Shown: positions 43,538 to 52,948, counted from the first letter of the stretch. The stretch is DNA of 64,000 nt from Candidatus Ornithospirochaeta avicola (GCA_019113245.1 DXHU01000019.1:1-64000); one strand, 5' to 3'. Translations and numbers: made by a program. The notes: generated from the sequence alone by a model not told the origin.

Positions 43538-44474
43538 ATAGCAGGACTTCTGCATAGATGGCGCGTGCGTCATTTCCGCTGAGAGCAAGGGTGAAGCTCC
43601 TTACAGGGAGTACTGATTTTGAATAAAGGAAGTCCATGCGCTCATATACGCTGCCATTTTCCCTTGTAATCCCGCTGTCGGTTTCAGGAGAGTAATGTGT
43701 CTTGAGATATACATCTTCAAATCCGTTTTCCTCAAAGAAGCGGGAGTTCTCGAAATCATGGGCGCTGCGGTAGCTGTAGCCTGTTATTGCATTCCAGTCA
43801 GCTGAGGACGGCTGAGAAGAAGAGAGGGCAACAATCACATCCTCTGCGCTTATGCTGATGGCGCTGAGGACTTCAGCATCGCCAGAAAGTGAAGAAAAAT
43901 ATTCATCTGCCTCGCTTTCTTCAGGAAGGCCTTTGAAAGTGTTTGCTGCTGCAATCTCAAGATATTCTTCATCATTTACTTTGAAAACAGCAGAATCCTC
44001 GTCCATTGCATACAAGTCCGTACGGTAGATTATGAGAGCATCCTCAAGAAGGACAGAGTCCTTGCCAATTCTTTTGCTCAAATTAACCAAGTCGCTTCTT
44101 TCTCCTGTTGCGATCAGAAAATCATAGCTGTAGGCTCTTATTGAGCTGGCTATCCTCTCTATATCCGGATTCTCAAGAGGAATGAACAGGATTGAGATGG
44201 CATTGCACCTTGTGTCTATCTGCTCCCTTGTCCTGAGAGGTCTGTAGTTGTGCGGGATTTCTATGCTTTCCACATCGCTGGGGTATTCATATACTGCATT
44301 CTCTTCCATCCATTGAATGTGAGCCTGTCTTTCTTCTTCTAGGACGGAAAATCTTGTTTCCTCAAGGTTCTCATAAAATGGCAGATTGATGTTCTTCTCT
44401 GCATCGCTTACTCTCATTACAGAGCAGGAAGAAAGAAGAATTATAGTCAGGAAAAGAGCTGTGATTTTCCTCAT
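43536..44474 (-). CDS. Lipoprotein with a degenerate endonuclease/phosphatase-like fold
   Basis: A 312-residue predicted lipoprotein (lipobox LLSSC). The latter part (FLIATGERSD, DALIIYRTDL, FKGLP, DVIVALSSSQPSSADW, and near the end ERMDFLYSKS) follows the strand order of the endonuclease/exonuclease/phosphatase superfamily. The usual catalytic SDH near the C-terminus reads GND, and the canonical N/D/H residues are hard to find, so it may be catalytically inactive. The fold assignment is tentative. It overlaps the HIT gene by 4 bp. Confidence 0.5.
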   Translation of the reverse strand: MRKITALFLTIILLSSCSVMRVSDAEKNINLPFYENLEETRFSVLEEERQAHIQWMEENAVYEYPSDVESIEIPHNYRPLRTREQIDTRCNAISILFIPLENPDIERIASSIRAYSYDFLIATGERSDLVNLSKRIGKDSVLLEDALIIYRTDLYAMDEDSAVFKVNDEEYLEIAAANTFKGLPEESEADEYFSSLSGDAEVLSAISISAEDVIVALSSSQPSSADWNAITGYSYRSAHDFENSRFFEENGFEDVYLKTHYSPETDSGITRENGSVYERMDFLYSKSVLPVRSFTLALSGNDARAIYAEVLL

Positions 44475-44875
44475 TTTATCTCAATAAGGCTCCTGTATCT
44501 GTCAATTTCTCCTTCTTCATATTTGCAGACAGGAGGAAAGAATGAAAGGCCATCATCACTCTTTCTGGGAATCACATGGATATGCAGATGCGGAATTTCC
44601 TGTCCGCTAGCACTTGAATTGTTTATAATCACATTTGTCCCTTCTGCCTTCAGATTTATCCTCATAGCACTGTCAATCTTCTTGACAACAGAGAACATGT
44701 GGGCAATGAGATCTTCCGGTGCCTCGCTTATGGTCGGATATACTTTCTTTGATATAACGAGAGTGTGTCCTTTTGCCCTCGGATTGATGTCAAGAATGGC
44801 AAGGACAGCATCATCTTCATAGACTTTTTTGCTCGGAATGTCTCCGTTTATAATCATTTCAAATACTGTGGGCAT
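44471..44875 (-). CDS. HIT-family nucleotide hydrolase/transferase
   Basis: A 134-residue histidine-triad protein. HLHIHVIPR is the His-x-His-x-His active site; NPRAKGHTLVISK and SSASGQEIPH are the standard flanking strands. HINT-type enzymes hydrolyse nucleotide phosphoramidates or dinucleoside polyphosphates. AGAGGTG ribosome site; first of a two-gene operon with the lipoprotein. Confidence 0.88.
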   Translation of the reverse strand: MPTVFEMIINGDIPSKKVYEDDAVLAILDINPRAKGHTLVISKKVYPTISEAPEDLIAHMFSVVKKIDSAMRINLKAEGTNVIINNSSASGQEIPHLHIHVIPRKSDDGLSFFPPVCKYEEGEIDRYRSLIEIK

Positions 44876-44937
44876 ACACTTTCACCTCTGTTTTACATAA
44901 GCATAGCAGAGCGAGTGAATAATTGCAAAGAAATTAC

Positions 44938-44966
44938 TTGCATAAAGACAATAAAATCTATATCAT
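44938..44966 (+). promoter_or_regulatory. Putative promoter of the EF-G gene
   Basis: TTGCAT (44938-44943), 17-bp spacer, TATCAT (44961-44966). It would give a leader of about 90 nt before the ATG at 45064, long for this genome. Confidence 0.45.
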
Positions 44967-45063
44967 GGCTGATGGTGATTTTCTTATCGTTATTTCACAT
45001 CCAGTAATGAGATAAGGAAAAAACATTAAACCTAGCAGACACTATTTTGAGAGGATTTGATAT

Positions 45064-47178
45064 ATGATGAATGACCTTCTGGGCATGAGAAATATCGGAA
45101 TCAGTGCCCATATTGACTCAGGTAAGACAACACTCAGTGAGCGTATTCTTTACTACTGCAACAAGATTCATGCCATCCATGAAGTAAGAGGAAAGGATGG
45201 TGTAGGTGCAACTATGGACTCCATGGAGCTCGAAAGAGAGAGAGGAATCACAATTGCATCAGCAGCAACAAACGTAAACTGGAAAGGCCATGAAATTAAC
45301 ATCATCGATACTCCGGGCCACGTTGACTTCACAATTGAGGTTGAGCGTTCCCTCAGAGTTCTTGATGGCGCTATTCTTGTACTCTGCTCAGTCGGAGGCG
45401 TACAGTCTCAGTCAATCACTGTTGACCGCCAGATGAAGAGATATCATGTTCCACGCATCGCATTTGTCAACAAGTGTGACAGAACAGGAGCAAATCCATA
45501 CAGGGTCAAGGACCAGCTTTGCGAGAAGCTCGGACTCAATGCAGTTTTGATGCAGATTCCAATCGGACTTGAGGACAGACTTCAGGGTGTTGTTGACCTT
45601 GTTGAGATGAAGGCTTACTACTTTGACCAGGGACCGAATCAGGATCAGCTGAGAGTCGAGGAGATTCCTTCTGAGCTTCTTGATGAGGCACAGGCAAAGA
45701 GAGAGGAGATGCTTGATGCTGTTTCCATGTGTTCTGATGAGCTTATGGAGGCTATGCTTGAGGATACAGTGACAACTGACATGATTAAGAAGGCTGTCAG
45801 AAAGGGTACAATCAATCTTGAGCTCTGTCCTGTTTTCATGGGTTCAGCTTACAAGAACAAGGGTATCCAGCCGCTTCTTGATGCTGTCATTGATTATCTT
45901 CCTAACCCGACAGAAGTTGAGAACAAGGCTCTTGATCTTGACAACAATGAGAAGGAAGTAATTCTTGAGTCAGATTCTTCCAAGCCGACAGTAATTCTTG
46001 CTTTCAAGCTTGAGGACGGCCAGTTCGGACAGCTTACATATATCCGTGTCTACCAGGGAAAGATTAAGAAAGGAGACACTCTTTACAACACAAGAACAAA
46101 GAAGAAGTTCAATGTAGGACGACTTATCAAGATGCATGCCAGCGAGATGGAAGATATCTCAGAGTGCGGATGCGGAGAGATTGCAGCACTTTTCGGTATC
46201 GACTGCGCAAGCGGCGATACATTCTGTGATCCAAGCCTCAACTACTCAATGACAAGCATGTATGTTCCTAACCCTGTTATTTCTCTTGCAATCAAGCCGG
46301 TTGACAAGAAGGCAGCGGACAACATGGCAAAGGCTCTCAACAGATTCACCAAGGAGGACCCGACATTCCAGACATATGTTGATCCGGAAAGCAACCAGAC
46401 AATCATCAGGGGAATGGGTGAGCTCCATCTTGATGTCTACATTGAGAGAATGAAGAGAGAGTACAAGGCAGAGGTAGAGGTCGGCAAGCCGGAGGTAGCA
46501 TACAGAGAGGCTATCACACAGAGAGCAGACTTCAACTATACTCACAAGAAGCAGACAGGTGGATCCGGTCAGTATGCACGTGTTGCAGGATACATTGAGC
46601 CACTTGAGCAGGCTGAGGGTGATGAGCAGCCGAAGGACTACGAGTTCGTTGATGAGATCAAGGGAGGCGCTATTCCCACAGAATACATACCGTCCTGTGA
46701 CAAGGGCTTCCAGAGTGCGATGAAGAAAGGCACTCAGGTCGGCTTCCCTGTAATCGGAGTAAGAGTTGTCATCAATGATGGTGCATGGCACCCGGTTGAC
46801 TCTTCAGATATGGCATTCCAGACTGCTGCAATCGGAGCATTCCGTGAGGCATTTGAGAAGGCAAAGCCTGCAATCCTTGAGCCTATAATGAAGGTTGAGG
46901 TCGAGGGTCCGAGCGAGTTCCAGGGAAACATCTTCGGTTCAATCAACCAGAGAAGAGGTATGATTGTCTCCAGCACAGAAGACAACAATGCATGTAAGGT
47001 CATTGCTGAGGTACCGCTTTCAGAGATGTTCGGTTACTCAACAGTGCTCAGAAGCCTCACTCAGGGTAAGGCTGAGTTTACAATGGAGGTTGCAAAATAC
47101 GGCCGTGTTCCGATGAGCGTCTCTGAGGAGCTCAAGAAAGCTTACCAGGAAAAGAAAAAGAATGAGGCAAAGAAATAA
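45064..47178 (+). CDS. fusA: Elongation factor G, mitochondrial-EFG1-like (spdEFG type)
   Basis: A 704-residue translational GTPase with five domains: G1 AHIDSGKTT, switch [14 protein letters not shown]3 DTPGHVDF, G4 NKCD. The switch-I approach [19 protein letters not shown] and the [16 protein letters not shown] segment resemble mitochondrial EFG1 and the spdEFG1 group of spirochaetes, planctomycetes and delta-proteobacteria, rather than ordinary EF-G. By that relation it would act in translocation; recycling would fall to a separate EFG2, not in this window. GAGAGGA ribosome site; ends at an intrinsic terminator. Confidence 0.9.
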   Translation: MMNDLLGMRNIGISAHIDSGKTTLSERILYYCNKIHAIHEVRGKDGVGATMDSMELERERGITIASAATNVNWKGHEINIIDTPGHVDFTIEVERSLRVLDGAILVLCSVGGVQSQSITVDRQMKRYHVPRIAFVNKCDRTGANPYRVKDQLCEKLGLNAVLMQIPIGLEDRLQGVVDLVEMKAYYFDQGPNQDQLRVEEIPSELLDEAQAKREEMLDAVSMCSDELMEAMLEDTVTTDMIKKAVRKGTINLELCPVFMGSAYKNKGIQPLLDAVIDYLPNPTEVENKALDLDNNEKEVILESDSSKPTVILAFKLEDGQFGQLTYIRVYQGKIKKGDTLYNTRTKKKFNVGRLIKMHASEMEDISECGCGEIAALFGIDCASGDTFCDPSLNYSMTSMYVPNPVISLAIKPVDKKAADNMAKALNRFTKEDPTFQTYVDPESNQTIIRGMGELHLDVYIERMKREYKAEVEVGKPEVAYREAITQRADFNYTHKKQTGGSGQYARVAGYIEPLEQAEGDEQPKDYEFVDEIKGGAIPTEYIPSCDKGFQSAMKKGTQVGFPVIGVRVVINDGAWHPVDSSDMAFQTAAIGAFREAFEKAKPAILEPIMKVEVEGPSEFQGNIFGSINQRRGMIVSSTEDNNACKVIAEVPLSEMFGYSTVLRSLTQGKAEFTMEVAKYGRVPMSVSEELKKAYQEKKKNEAKK

Positions 47179-47201
47179 TAATTTCTTTCTGATACTTTCA
47201 G

Positions 47202-47230
47202 GGCAGGAGAAGATCCTGCCTTGTTTTTTT
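47202..47230 (+). terminator. Intrinsic terminator of the EF-G gene
   Basis: GGCAGGA/TCCTGCC stem, 5-nt loop, followed by TTG and seven T. Confidence 0.85.
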
Positions 47231-47241
47231 CTCTTTTTCCC

Positions 47242-47269
47242 TTGTTTTTGAAATTCCGCATGCTATAAT
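47242..47269 (+). promoter_or_regulatory. Promoter of the KaiC-like gene
   Basis: TTGTTT (47242-47247), 16-bp spacer, and TATAAT (47264-47269) preceded by TGC as an extended -10. The ATG with its AGGAGG ribosome site is 30 nt on. Confidence 0.6.
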
Positions 47270-47298
47270 TAGTAAAAACATCACAGGAGGCAAATAAA

Positions 47299-48006
47299 AT
47301 GGACATCAAAGAATTAAACAGTGTCAGCCCGTTACGTGTTTTTGAGGAGTCCATCAACGGAGGACTCGGAAAAGGCAATCTGGGGGTGATTGTATCACGT
47401 CATGGTGTTGGTAAGACTGCATGTCTTGTTCATCTTGCAACAGATAAGCTCTTCAAGGGCGAAAGCGTAATTCACGTATCTTTCAGCGGAAACGTTGAGC
47501 ATGTCATAAACTGGTATAAGGAAGTATTCAAGGAGATTGCGGAACTGTCCAGTCTCGATGATGCAACTCTTGTCTACAACTCAATTCTTGCAAACCGCGT
47601 TGTCATGAATTTCTCTCAGGATCAAGTGCCTGTGAAGAAAGTTCTTCAGAGCCTTGAGAGCTTGATTAATCAGGGAAGCTTCAAAGCAGATGCAGTTCTC
47701 TTTGACGGTTATAAGCTCACAACTGCTGATGAGGATGATATTTTAGAAATCAAGGAATTTGCAAAAAAGATGAACCTTGAAGTATGGTTCAGTGTATCTC
47801 CGCAGCGCCCGGATGTAGTTTATGATGAATATGGTGTTCCTAATACAATCTTGAAGTATTATGACTTGATCGATGTCCTTGTAGCTCTGCGCTATGATGA
47901 GAAGATAGATAAGGTTGTCATGACTGTTGTGCGCTCTCATCATGAGAATGTTCCAAAGCCGATGAAGGTCAATCTGGACCCGAGGACAATGCTTATTTCC
48001 AAGTAA
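47299..48006 (+). CDS. RecA-superfamily (KaiC-like) ATPase of unknown function
   Basis: A 235-residue protein with the RecA/KaiC core. The P-loop reads SRHGVGKTACL (Ser where Gly/Ala is usual), with strands SVIHVSFSG, ADAVLFDGYKL (Walker B-like Asp) and EVWFSVSPQRPD, then a final segment PMKVNLDPRTMLISK. No HTH and no partner gene is recognisable. It resembles single-domain KaiC-like proteins in spirochaetes; function unknown. It has its own extended -10 promoter and an AGGAGG ribosome site, and ends at a hairpin followed by a small open frame. Confidence 0.65.
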   Translation: MDIKELNSVSPLRVFEESINGGLGKGNLGVIVSRHGVGKTACLVHLATDKLFKGESVIHVSFSGNVEHVINWYKEVFKEIAELSSLDDATLVYNSILANRVVMNFSQDQVPVKKVLQSLESLINQGSFKADAVLFDGYKLTTADEDDILEIKEFAKKMNLEVWFSVSPQRPDVVYDEYGVPNTILKYYDLIDVLVALRYDEKIDKVVMTVVRSHHENVPKPMKVNLDPRTMLISK

Positions 48007-48011
48007 TGCAG

Positions 48012-48034
48012 GCCGCCATCTGGCGGCTTTTCTT
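48012..48034 (+). terminator. Terminator-like hairpin ending at a start codon
   Basis: GCCGCC/GGCGGC stem with a 4-nt loop followed by TTTTCTT; the ATG of the small gene at 48035 comes directly after the T run. Confidence 0.65.
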
Positions 48035-48202
48035 ATGAAGCCGATACTGATTAAAAGCATATGCACAGGAGAAGAGCGTCTTGCTGTCCAGATGGAGGAT
48101 GGCAGAATCAAGGAAGTGTGTGTGATAAAAAACAGAAAAGAGCTTATAAAGGAGCTTAAGGCACTTGGGTTTGAGGAAAAAGATCTGAAGATTGAGTTCT
48201 AG
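48035..48202 (+). CDS. Small 55-residue protein of unknown function
   Basis: An open frame from ATG at 48035 to TAG at 48202. It starts MKPILIKSICTGEERL and ends LGFEEKDLKIEF: a beta-hairpin-like start then an amphipathic Lys/Glu helix. No signal peptide. There is no ribosome site; the ATG follows the T run of a terminator-like hairpin, so it would be translated from read-through mRNA or not at all. The codon use looks like that of neighbouring genes. Its stop overlaps the convergent HxlR gene by 4 bp. Confidence 0.5.
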   Translation: MKPILIKSICTGEERLAVQMEDGRIKEVCVIKNRKELIKELKALGFEEKDLKIEF

Positions 48203-48546
48203 TCTTCCTTGATGCTTTCAATCTTCTCTTTTTCTCCCCATTCTGCAATCCTATCCAGAACAGGTGCAAGCGAGAGTCCTTTTTCTGTAAGCGAGTATTC
48301 CACATGTGGAGGAATGCTTGAAAGCACAGTTCTTTCGACAAGCCCATCTCCTTCCATCTGCTTGAGTATGTTTGTGAGTGTGGCAGAAGACACATTTTCA
48401 ACAAAATGCAGAATGTCGTTGTATCTGACGCTTTCAAATTCAAGAAGCGTATAAAGGACAGAGAGCTTGAAACGGCTGTCTACAAGGTTTAAAAAATATC
48501 CGAAACCGGTGGCAGCAAGAACATTTTCCTTTATTTTTCCTCTCAT
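48199..48546 (-). CDS. HxlR-family winged-helix transcription regulator
   Basis: A 115-residue regulator. The HxlR pattern is clear: RFKLSVLYTLLE, then the recognition helix SSATLTNILKQMEGDGLV and the wing VEYSLTEKG followed by LAPVLDRIAEWG. The conserved N-terminal redox Cys of many HxlR proteins is absent. It is translated after the ATPase gene with a 4-bp overlap. Confidence 0.82.
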   Translation of the reverse strand: MRGKIKENVLAATGFGYFLNLVDSRFKLSVLYTLLEFESVRYNDILHFVENVSSATLTNILKQMEGDGLVERTVLSSIPPHVEYSLTEKGLSLAPVLDRIAEWGEKEKIESIKED

Positions 48547-49805
48547 ATCCTCTCCTTATACAGATCCTTTGGTGAGAGTAATTCTACATCAAATGCATTG
48601 AAATCAAAACCGTTTAAAGAGAAGAAAGCTTTTTTATACTTGCATTTTATTCCCTCTGCTTCATCACTCGTCATCTTTCCGTCGTTTGTACGTATGAATG
48701 TGAGAGTGTATTCCCCGTTCTTTAAAAAAGAAGAGTTGAAAACAACACCGTCATCGTCAAATATTCCGCTTTCATCTGCCATATATGTTCTCTTGAAGTA
48801 AGAGTTCAGTGCTCTGCTTATCATCCTGTCAGTGAAAAGTCCAAGTTCCCTTTCGACATGAAGCTCGAAAAACTCCTTTTCCGAAAGCTCAGAAATCTCA
48901 TCAAGGTATGGATATATATAAGAGTAGTAGAAAGCTACAGCTCCATCCTTTATGCAGTAATATCTGCTTTTTCTGTTTCCGATCTTGTTTATCGGGTTTA
49001 TCTTCTCTATCAGGCCCTCTCCAAGCAGGACGCTAAGCTGTTTGTCCAGTAGGCCGTTGTTTTCCTGGTAAAGAGATGGAAGAAGATCTGAGTATGTTTT
49101 ATACTCTGAACCGAGCTCAGACAGGATGTCATATGCATAGCTTCTTTTTCCTATGTTCTTTGTAATCTCATAAAGCATGTAAGGGTGAATCGGACTTGAT
49201 TTGGCAATGAAAATGTTCCTTATGTTCTTCTTTAAGGATTCTTCCTCGTTAATTAACATATTTACATATGGTAATGAACCGAAAACGGAATAGAAAAGTA
49301 ATTTATCCTTTGAATTCAGCTTACTGTAAAATGATTCGGCCTCGCTGTATTCAAATGTGGGTATAAAACTGCATTTGTCCAGATATCTGGATGAAGAAAG
49401 ATCATTATAGAAATCCAGGCTCGCTGTTGTGAGTATTATTTTTGTATTCTCTCCTCTTTCTTTAAGCATTCTTTTTATCTCATCTTCCTGCTTCCTGATG
49501 TTTTCAATCTCTTCTATGACGAATATAACTTTTTCCTCTCTTTCATTAAAAAGAGAAAAGAGGGAGAAAAGAGAGGATGTTTTTTCAACTGAAATGAGCC
49601 TGTCTGCCTTTTCTGCAAAAGCAAGAAGATTCTTTTCATATGCGCTTTCCTTTGCTGTAAGGATAATTGTCTTTTCCTTTCTCTTTTTCAGTGCATTTCT
49701 TAATAGTGTACTTTTCCCGCTTTTAAAGAAACCATAGATAAGTATTGCATCATTGTTTTCGATTATCTTCTCAAATTCCCTGTCAACTTTTCTTGAGATA
49801 TACAT
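48543..49805 (-). CDS. Archaeal-type AAA ATPase (DUF234-like)
   Basis: A 420-residue P-loop ATPase: Walker A GFFKSGKSTLL near residue 30, Walker B VIFVIEEIENI near 95, a sensor-like IILTTASLDF. The C-terminal half contains winged-helix-like and DUF234/PD-(D/E)xK-like segments (FHVERELGLFTDRM). Such ATPases are widespread but poorly understood; some are linked to mobile DNA. AAAGGAA ribosome site. It forms a two-gene operon with the HxlR regulator. Confidence 0.75.
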   Translation of the reverse strand: MYISRKVDREFEKIIENNDAILIYGFFKSGKSTLLRNALKKRKEKTIILTAKESAYEKNLLAFAEKADRLISVEKTSSLFSLFSLFNEREEKVIFVIEEIENIRKQEDEIKRMLKERGENTKIILTTASLDFYNDLSSSRYLDKCSFIPTFEYSEAESFYSKLNSKDKLLFYSVFGSLPYVNMLINEEESLKKNIRNIFIAKSSPIHPYMLYEITKNIGKRSYAYDILSELGSEYKTYSDLLPSLYQENNGLLDKQLSVLLGEGLIEKINPINKIGNRKSRYYCIKDGAVAFYYSYIYPYLDEISELSEKEFFELHVERELGLFTDRMISRALNSYFKRTYMADESGIFDDDGVVFNSSFLKNGEYTLTFIRTNDGKMTSDEAEGIKCKYKKAFFSLNGFDFNAFDVELLSPKDLYKERI

Positions 49806-49855
49806 ATATTCCTTTCCCTGCTAAATATGATATATTCTAGCACGTTTAGGGTGTA

Positions 49856-50794
49856 TTGATGAAAATTGTTATAGTTGTTTTTATAGTTTTTCTGATTATT
49901 TTTTCCGCTGTGCTTGCTTCATGTGAGTATTTTCTTCGTTTTGCTCTTGGAAGAAACAACAGCTTTGAAGAGAAAAACGAGATGGACCAGGATGGAGTCT
50001 TTTCCAGCAGCAAAGCAAAGGATGTTATGAAAGAGGGAAAAAGGTTTCTGGACTCTGAATGCGAGAGCGTCAGCATAAAAAGCTTTGATAATCTTAGGCT
50101 TACAGCTTATTTAAAAGAAAGCGGCAAAAGCGACTATTACCTTATAACCCTTCATGGATTTCATGGCAGTGCGGATAATAACGCACCTGTTTTCCTCGAG
50201 GCTTATGAAAGGGGATTCAATATACTCGTTCCTCATATGAGAGCTCATGGAGGAAGTGAAGGAAAATGGATAACCATGGGCCGTGATGAGGCTGAGGATG
50301 TCCTTTCCTGGATTGAGTATATAAAGGAAAGAAATGAGAAAGCAAAGATAATAGTCTATGGAGTGTCAATGGGCTCTGCAACAACGCTGATCTTATCCGG
50401 AAAAGAAAGTGAGAGCACTGTTGCATTCATAGCAGACTGCGGCTATTCAAGCCTTTATGAAGAATACTTTCATGAGGCAAAAGAAATGTTCGGCCTTCCT
50501 TCTTTCTTTGTAAGGATTATAAACTTATGGTCGAGAATAAGAATCGGTCTTGATTTTTCTGCTGTAAATCCTTCAGAAAGCGTGAAGAGCAATACTAAGC
50601 CTCTTTTGATAATACACGGGGATGAGGATGACTTTGTTCCGACCTGGATGTGCTACAAGATTTATGAGAATGCAGGCGGGGACAAAGAGCTTCTTGTTGT
50701 GCCCAAAGCCGGACATGGAGAGAGCATGTTCGTGATGGAGGATTATAATGATTATATTTTCTCCTGGCTTGAAAAACATGGTATTGAGATTTAG
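49856..50794 (+). CDS. Membrane-anchored alpha/beta hydrolase
   Basis: A 312-residue serine hydrolase. The first 25 residues are a membrane anchor (IVVFIVFLIIFSAVLASCEY). Catalytic features: LHGFHGSAD (oxyanion), YGVSMGSATT (nucleophile Ser), HGDEDDFVP (Asp) and KAGHGES (His). The domain resembles the bacterial BEM46/Ykqa-like hydrolases. It differs in sequence from the hydrolase at 3.4-4.3 kb. Monocistronic, divergent from the ATPase operon. Substrate unknown. Confidence 0.8.
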   Translation: MMKIVIVVFIVFLIIFSAVLASCEYFLRFALGRNNSFEEKNEMDQDGVFSSSKAKDVMKEGKRFLDSECESVSIKSFDNLRLTAYLKESGKSDYYLITLHGFHGSADNNAPVFLEAYERGFNILVPHMRAHGGSEGKWITMGRDEAEDVLSWIEYIKERNEKAKIIVYGVSMGSATTLILSGKESESTVAFIADCGYSSLYEEYFHEAKEMFGLPSFFVRIINLWSRIRIGLDFSAVNPSESVKSNTKPLLIIHGDEDDFVPTWMCYKIYENAGGDKELLVVPKAGHGESMFVMEDYNDYIFSWLEKHGIEI

Positions 50795-50843
50795 TAATAA
50801 GAATTAACTAAATGCTTAACTGATTATAAATTAAGGAGATAAT

Positions 50844-51338
50844 CTATTTCTTGATTATCTTTTCCATATAGGCTACAGAATAGTATCTGCCGTTTTTGAT
50901 GCCGCAATTATCCATTATGCCCTTGATTCGGTAACCCATTTTTTTATGAAACTCGATGCTTCCCCAGCCGGGGTATGTGACAAGCGCATAGAGGTTTCTG
51001 ATATCCGTGCTCTCAAGTTCCTTTTCAAGTTCTTTGTAGAGCATTTTCCCAGCACCGAGGCCGGTTGATGATTTATCGACATAGATTGTGACTTCTGCAC
51101 TGATTTTATATGCAGCTCGATCAATGAATGAATGTGCATACGCGTAGCCACTTACAATGCCGTCAGAGAGCGCAACAAGATAAGGGTAGTTTTCACTTAT
51201 CTCACAATACCTTCTCTCCATCTCGCTCTTGCTTGGAGTTTCAAATTCAAACGAGACGGCAGTATTCTCAACATAATAAGAATAGATTTCTCTGATTCTG
51301 CCAATGTCCTCTGGCAAAGCTTTACGTATGCTAAGCAT
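50844..51338 (-). CDS. GNAT N-acetyltransferase (phosphinothricin-type)
   Basis: A 164-residue acetyltransferase. SFEFETPSKSEM, ISAEVTIYVDKS and the acetyl-CoA loop GLGAGKMLY match the phosphinothricin/methionine-sulfone acetyltransferase group, which acetylates small amines such as glutamate analogues. It overlaps the CoA-binding protein gene by 8 bp and is last in the carD-ispD-ispF operon. Confidence 0.83.
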   Translation of the reverse strand: MLSIRKALPEDIGRIREIYSYYVENTAVSFEFETPSKSEMERRYCEISENYPYLVALSDGIVSGYAYAHSFIDRAAYKISAEVTIYVDKSSTGLGAGKMLYKELEKELESTDIRNLYALVTYPGWGSIEFHKKMGYRIKGIMDNCGIKNGRYYSVAYMEKIIKK

Positions 51339-51681
51339 TGAGTATTGCCTTATATATGCAATCGTTTACAAAAGGAATTGAGCGGGATGAAAGTTCTTCC
51401 TCAATCTCAGCACTTCCTGCACCCGGCTGTATTACAGCACATGATATCTTTCTTGTGCATTCTTTCAGCAGCATGATTCCCTTTGCCGGATTGATGCAGA
51501 AAACAAGGACATCGATGTCTTTTTCAAACTCATTTATGCTGCTGTGCTCCTTTCCAACTGCAAATGTATCATAGCCATGCTTGATTAGTTCTTCCTTGAT
51601 TTTGTAAGCATACTTTTCTTCATTTACTGTATCTCCAAGGATAACGTATGTCTTTTTTTCAAGCGCATCTTTTATATTCAT
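51331..51681 (-). CDS. CoA-binding domain protein (YccU-like)
   Basis: A 116-residue Rossmann-type CoA_binding_2 protein. The closing pattern AVIQPGAGSAEIEEELSSRSI followed by VNDCIYKA matches the family. The N-terminal nucleotide loop (YVILGDTVNEEKYAYKI) is less typical. Function unknown. Fourth gene of the carD operon. Confidence 0.7.
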   Translation of the reverse strand: MNIKDALEKKTYVILGDTVNEEKYAYKIKEELIKHGYDTFAVGKEHSSINEFEKDIDVLVFCINPAKGIMLLKECTRKISCAVIQPGAGSAEIEEELSSRSIPFVNDCIYKAILNA

Positions 51682-51689
51682 ATATTCCC

Positions 51690-52151
51690 TCAGTTGTTGA
51701 TTAATATCACGCAGGAGGCTTCGATTGCTTCTCCACGTCCAAGCGAGTCAAGAGCTTCATTTGTCTTTGCCTTCACAGAAATCCTTGATACATCAATGTC
51801 AAGGAGAAGGGAAAGATTCTCCCTTATCCTGTCAATGTAAGGACGCAGTCTTGTTTTCTCAAGAATCACTGTACAGTCAAGATTGACAATATCCGGTTTT
51901 GTCTCTTCAAGCGTTTTTTTCAGAAGAGCAGATGAAGAAATGTCCTTATACTGATTGTCAGAAGGTGGAAAATGTGAACCTATATCTCCAAGTGCAAATG
52001 CCCCGTAAAGTGCATCTATTATTGCATGGAGCAGAACATCTCCGTCACTGTGAGCATCCTCTCCTGTATTGGATGGAATCTTGAGGCCGCCTATCATGAG
52101 ATCTCTGCCTTCTTTCAGACGGTGTATGTCCCAGCCCTGGCCGATTCTCAT
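51690..52151 (-). CDS. ispF: 2-C-methyl-D-erythritol 2,4-cyclodiphosphate synthase
   Basis: A 153-residue MEP-pathway enzyme. The zinc ligands DIHR and AHSDGDVLLHAIIDALYGA, GDIGSHFPPSD, and the C-terminal KAKTNEALDSLGRGE are all intact. Overlaps ispD by 4 bp. Isoprenoid synthesis by the MEP route. Confidence 0.94.
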   Translation of the reverse strand: MRIGQGWDIHRLKEGRDLMIGGLKIPSNTGEDAHSDGDVLLHAIIDALYGAFALGDIGSHFPPSDNQYKDISSSALLKKTLEETKPDIVNLDCTVILEKTRLRPYIDRIRENLSLLLDIDVSRISVKAKTNEALDSLGRGEAIEASCVILINN

Positions 52152-52948
52152 TTTCTTTCCTCCTTGATGCCATATAAGAGCTCTCTCATGCGGCGGGAAG
52201 CATCTCTGCTTTTCTTTGCTTCTTCCAGAAACAGAGCATATTCAGCACTCTGCTTCTCAGCATCAGGAATATCTGATGAATAAGTTATCTTCTTATTGCT
52301 CTCATCGCCTTTTATGACAGTGCATCTGTAGCCTGCAGAGACGAACACCTCAGCATCATCACTTGCATCCGTGCTCTCATACTTCTCATATGCACTCAAT
52401 ATCTCATCAAAGCGGAAAACCTGCGGAGTCTGAACTCTTATAAGCTGTTTTCTGTCAACATTCTCGCAGATGATGTTGTCATCTGACAGCCTCTTTACGC
52501 TGTCTGTGATGCGCAGGGCAGGTACTGCTCCTCCAGCAACGCTTGCGTTTGCAAGAGCGCGGATTATCATATCGGGGGTGACAAAGGGCCGTGCTCCGTC
52601 ATGGATTGCCACATAGCTGATGGGAAGGTCCAGAGAGGAAAGCCTGGAAAGAGCATTCTTTATGCTCAGGAATCTTGTCTTTCCTCCTTCTATGATCAGG
52701 AAAGGAAGGCTGTTCACCTCTCCAAGGTCCTCAAGAGCAAGATATGTCTCTTCCATCATCCCTTCAGGGCATGTGATGACCACAGCAGCAAGACCGGGGA
52801 TTTCAAAAAATGGCTCTGTGGCTCTGTAAAGGACTGTGTGCCCGTCAATTTTCAGAAACTCTTTCTTCGCATTAAATGATGAAGATGAATTGAAGCGCTC
52901 GCTTTTTCCTGCGGCTGTAATTATGACTGCAAAGGGAGGTATGCTCAT
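52148..52948 (-). CDS. ispD: 2-C-methyl-D-erythritol 4-phosphate cytidylyltransferase
   Basis: A 266-residue enzyme coupling MEP to CTP. The CTP-binding N-terminus VIITAAGKSERF with the family Lys (AKKEFLKIDGHTVLY), IHDGARPFVTPDMI and QTPQVFRFDEIL are present. A C-terminal extension of about 30 charged residues follows. Overlaps carD and ispF by 4 bp each. Confidence 0.93.
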   Translation of the reverse strand: MSIPPFAVIITAAGKSERFNSSSSFNAKKEFLKIDGHTVLYRATEPFFEIPGLAAVVITCPEGMMEETYLALEDLGEVNSLPFLIIEGGKTRFLSIKNALSRLSSLDLPISYVAIHDGARPFVTPDMIIRALANASVAGGAVPALRITDSVKRLSDDNIICENVDRKQLIRVQTPQVFRFDEILSAYEKYESTDASDDAEVFVSAGYRCTVIKGDESNKKITYSSDIPDAEKQSAEYALFLEEAKKSRDASRRMRELLYGIKEERK

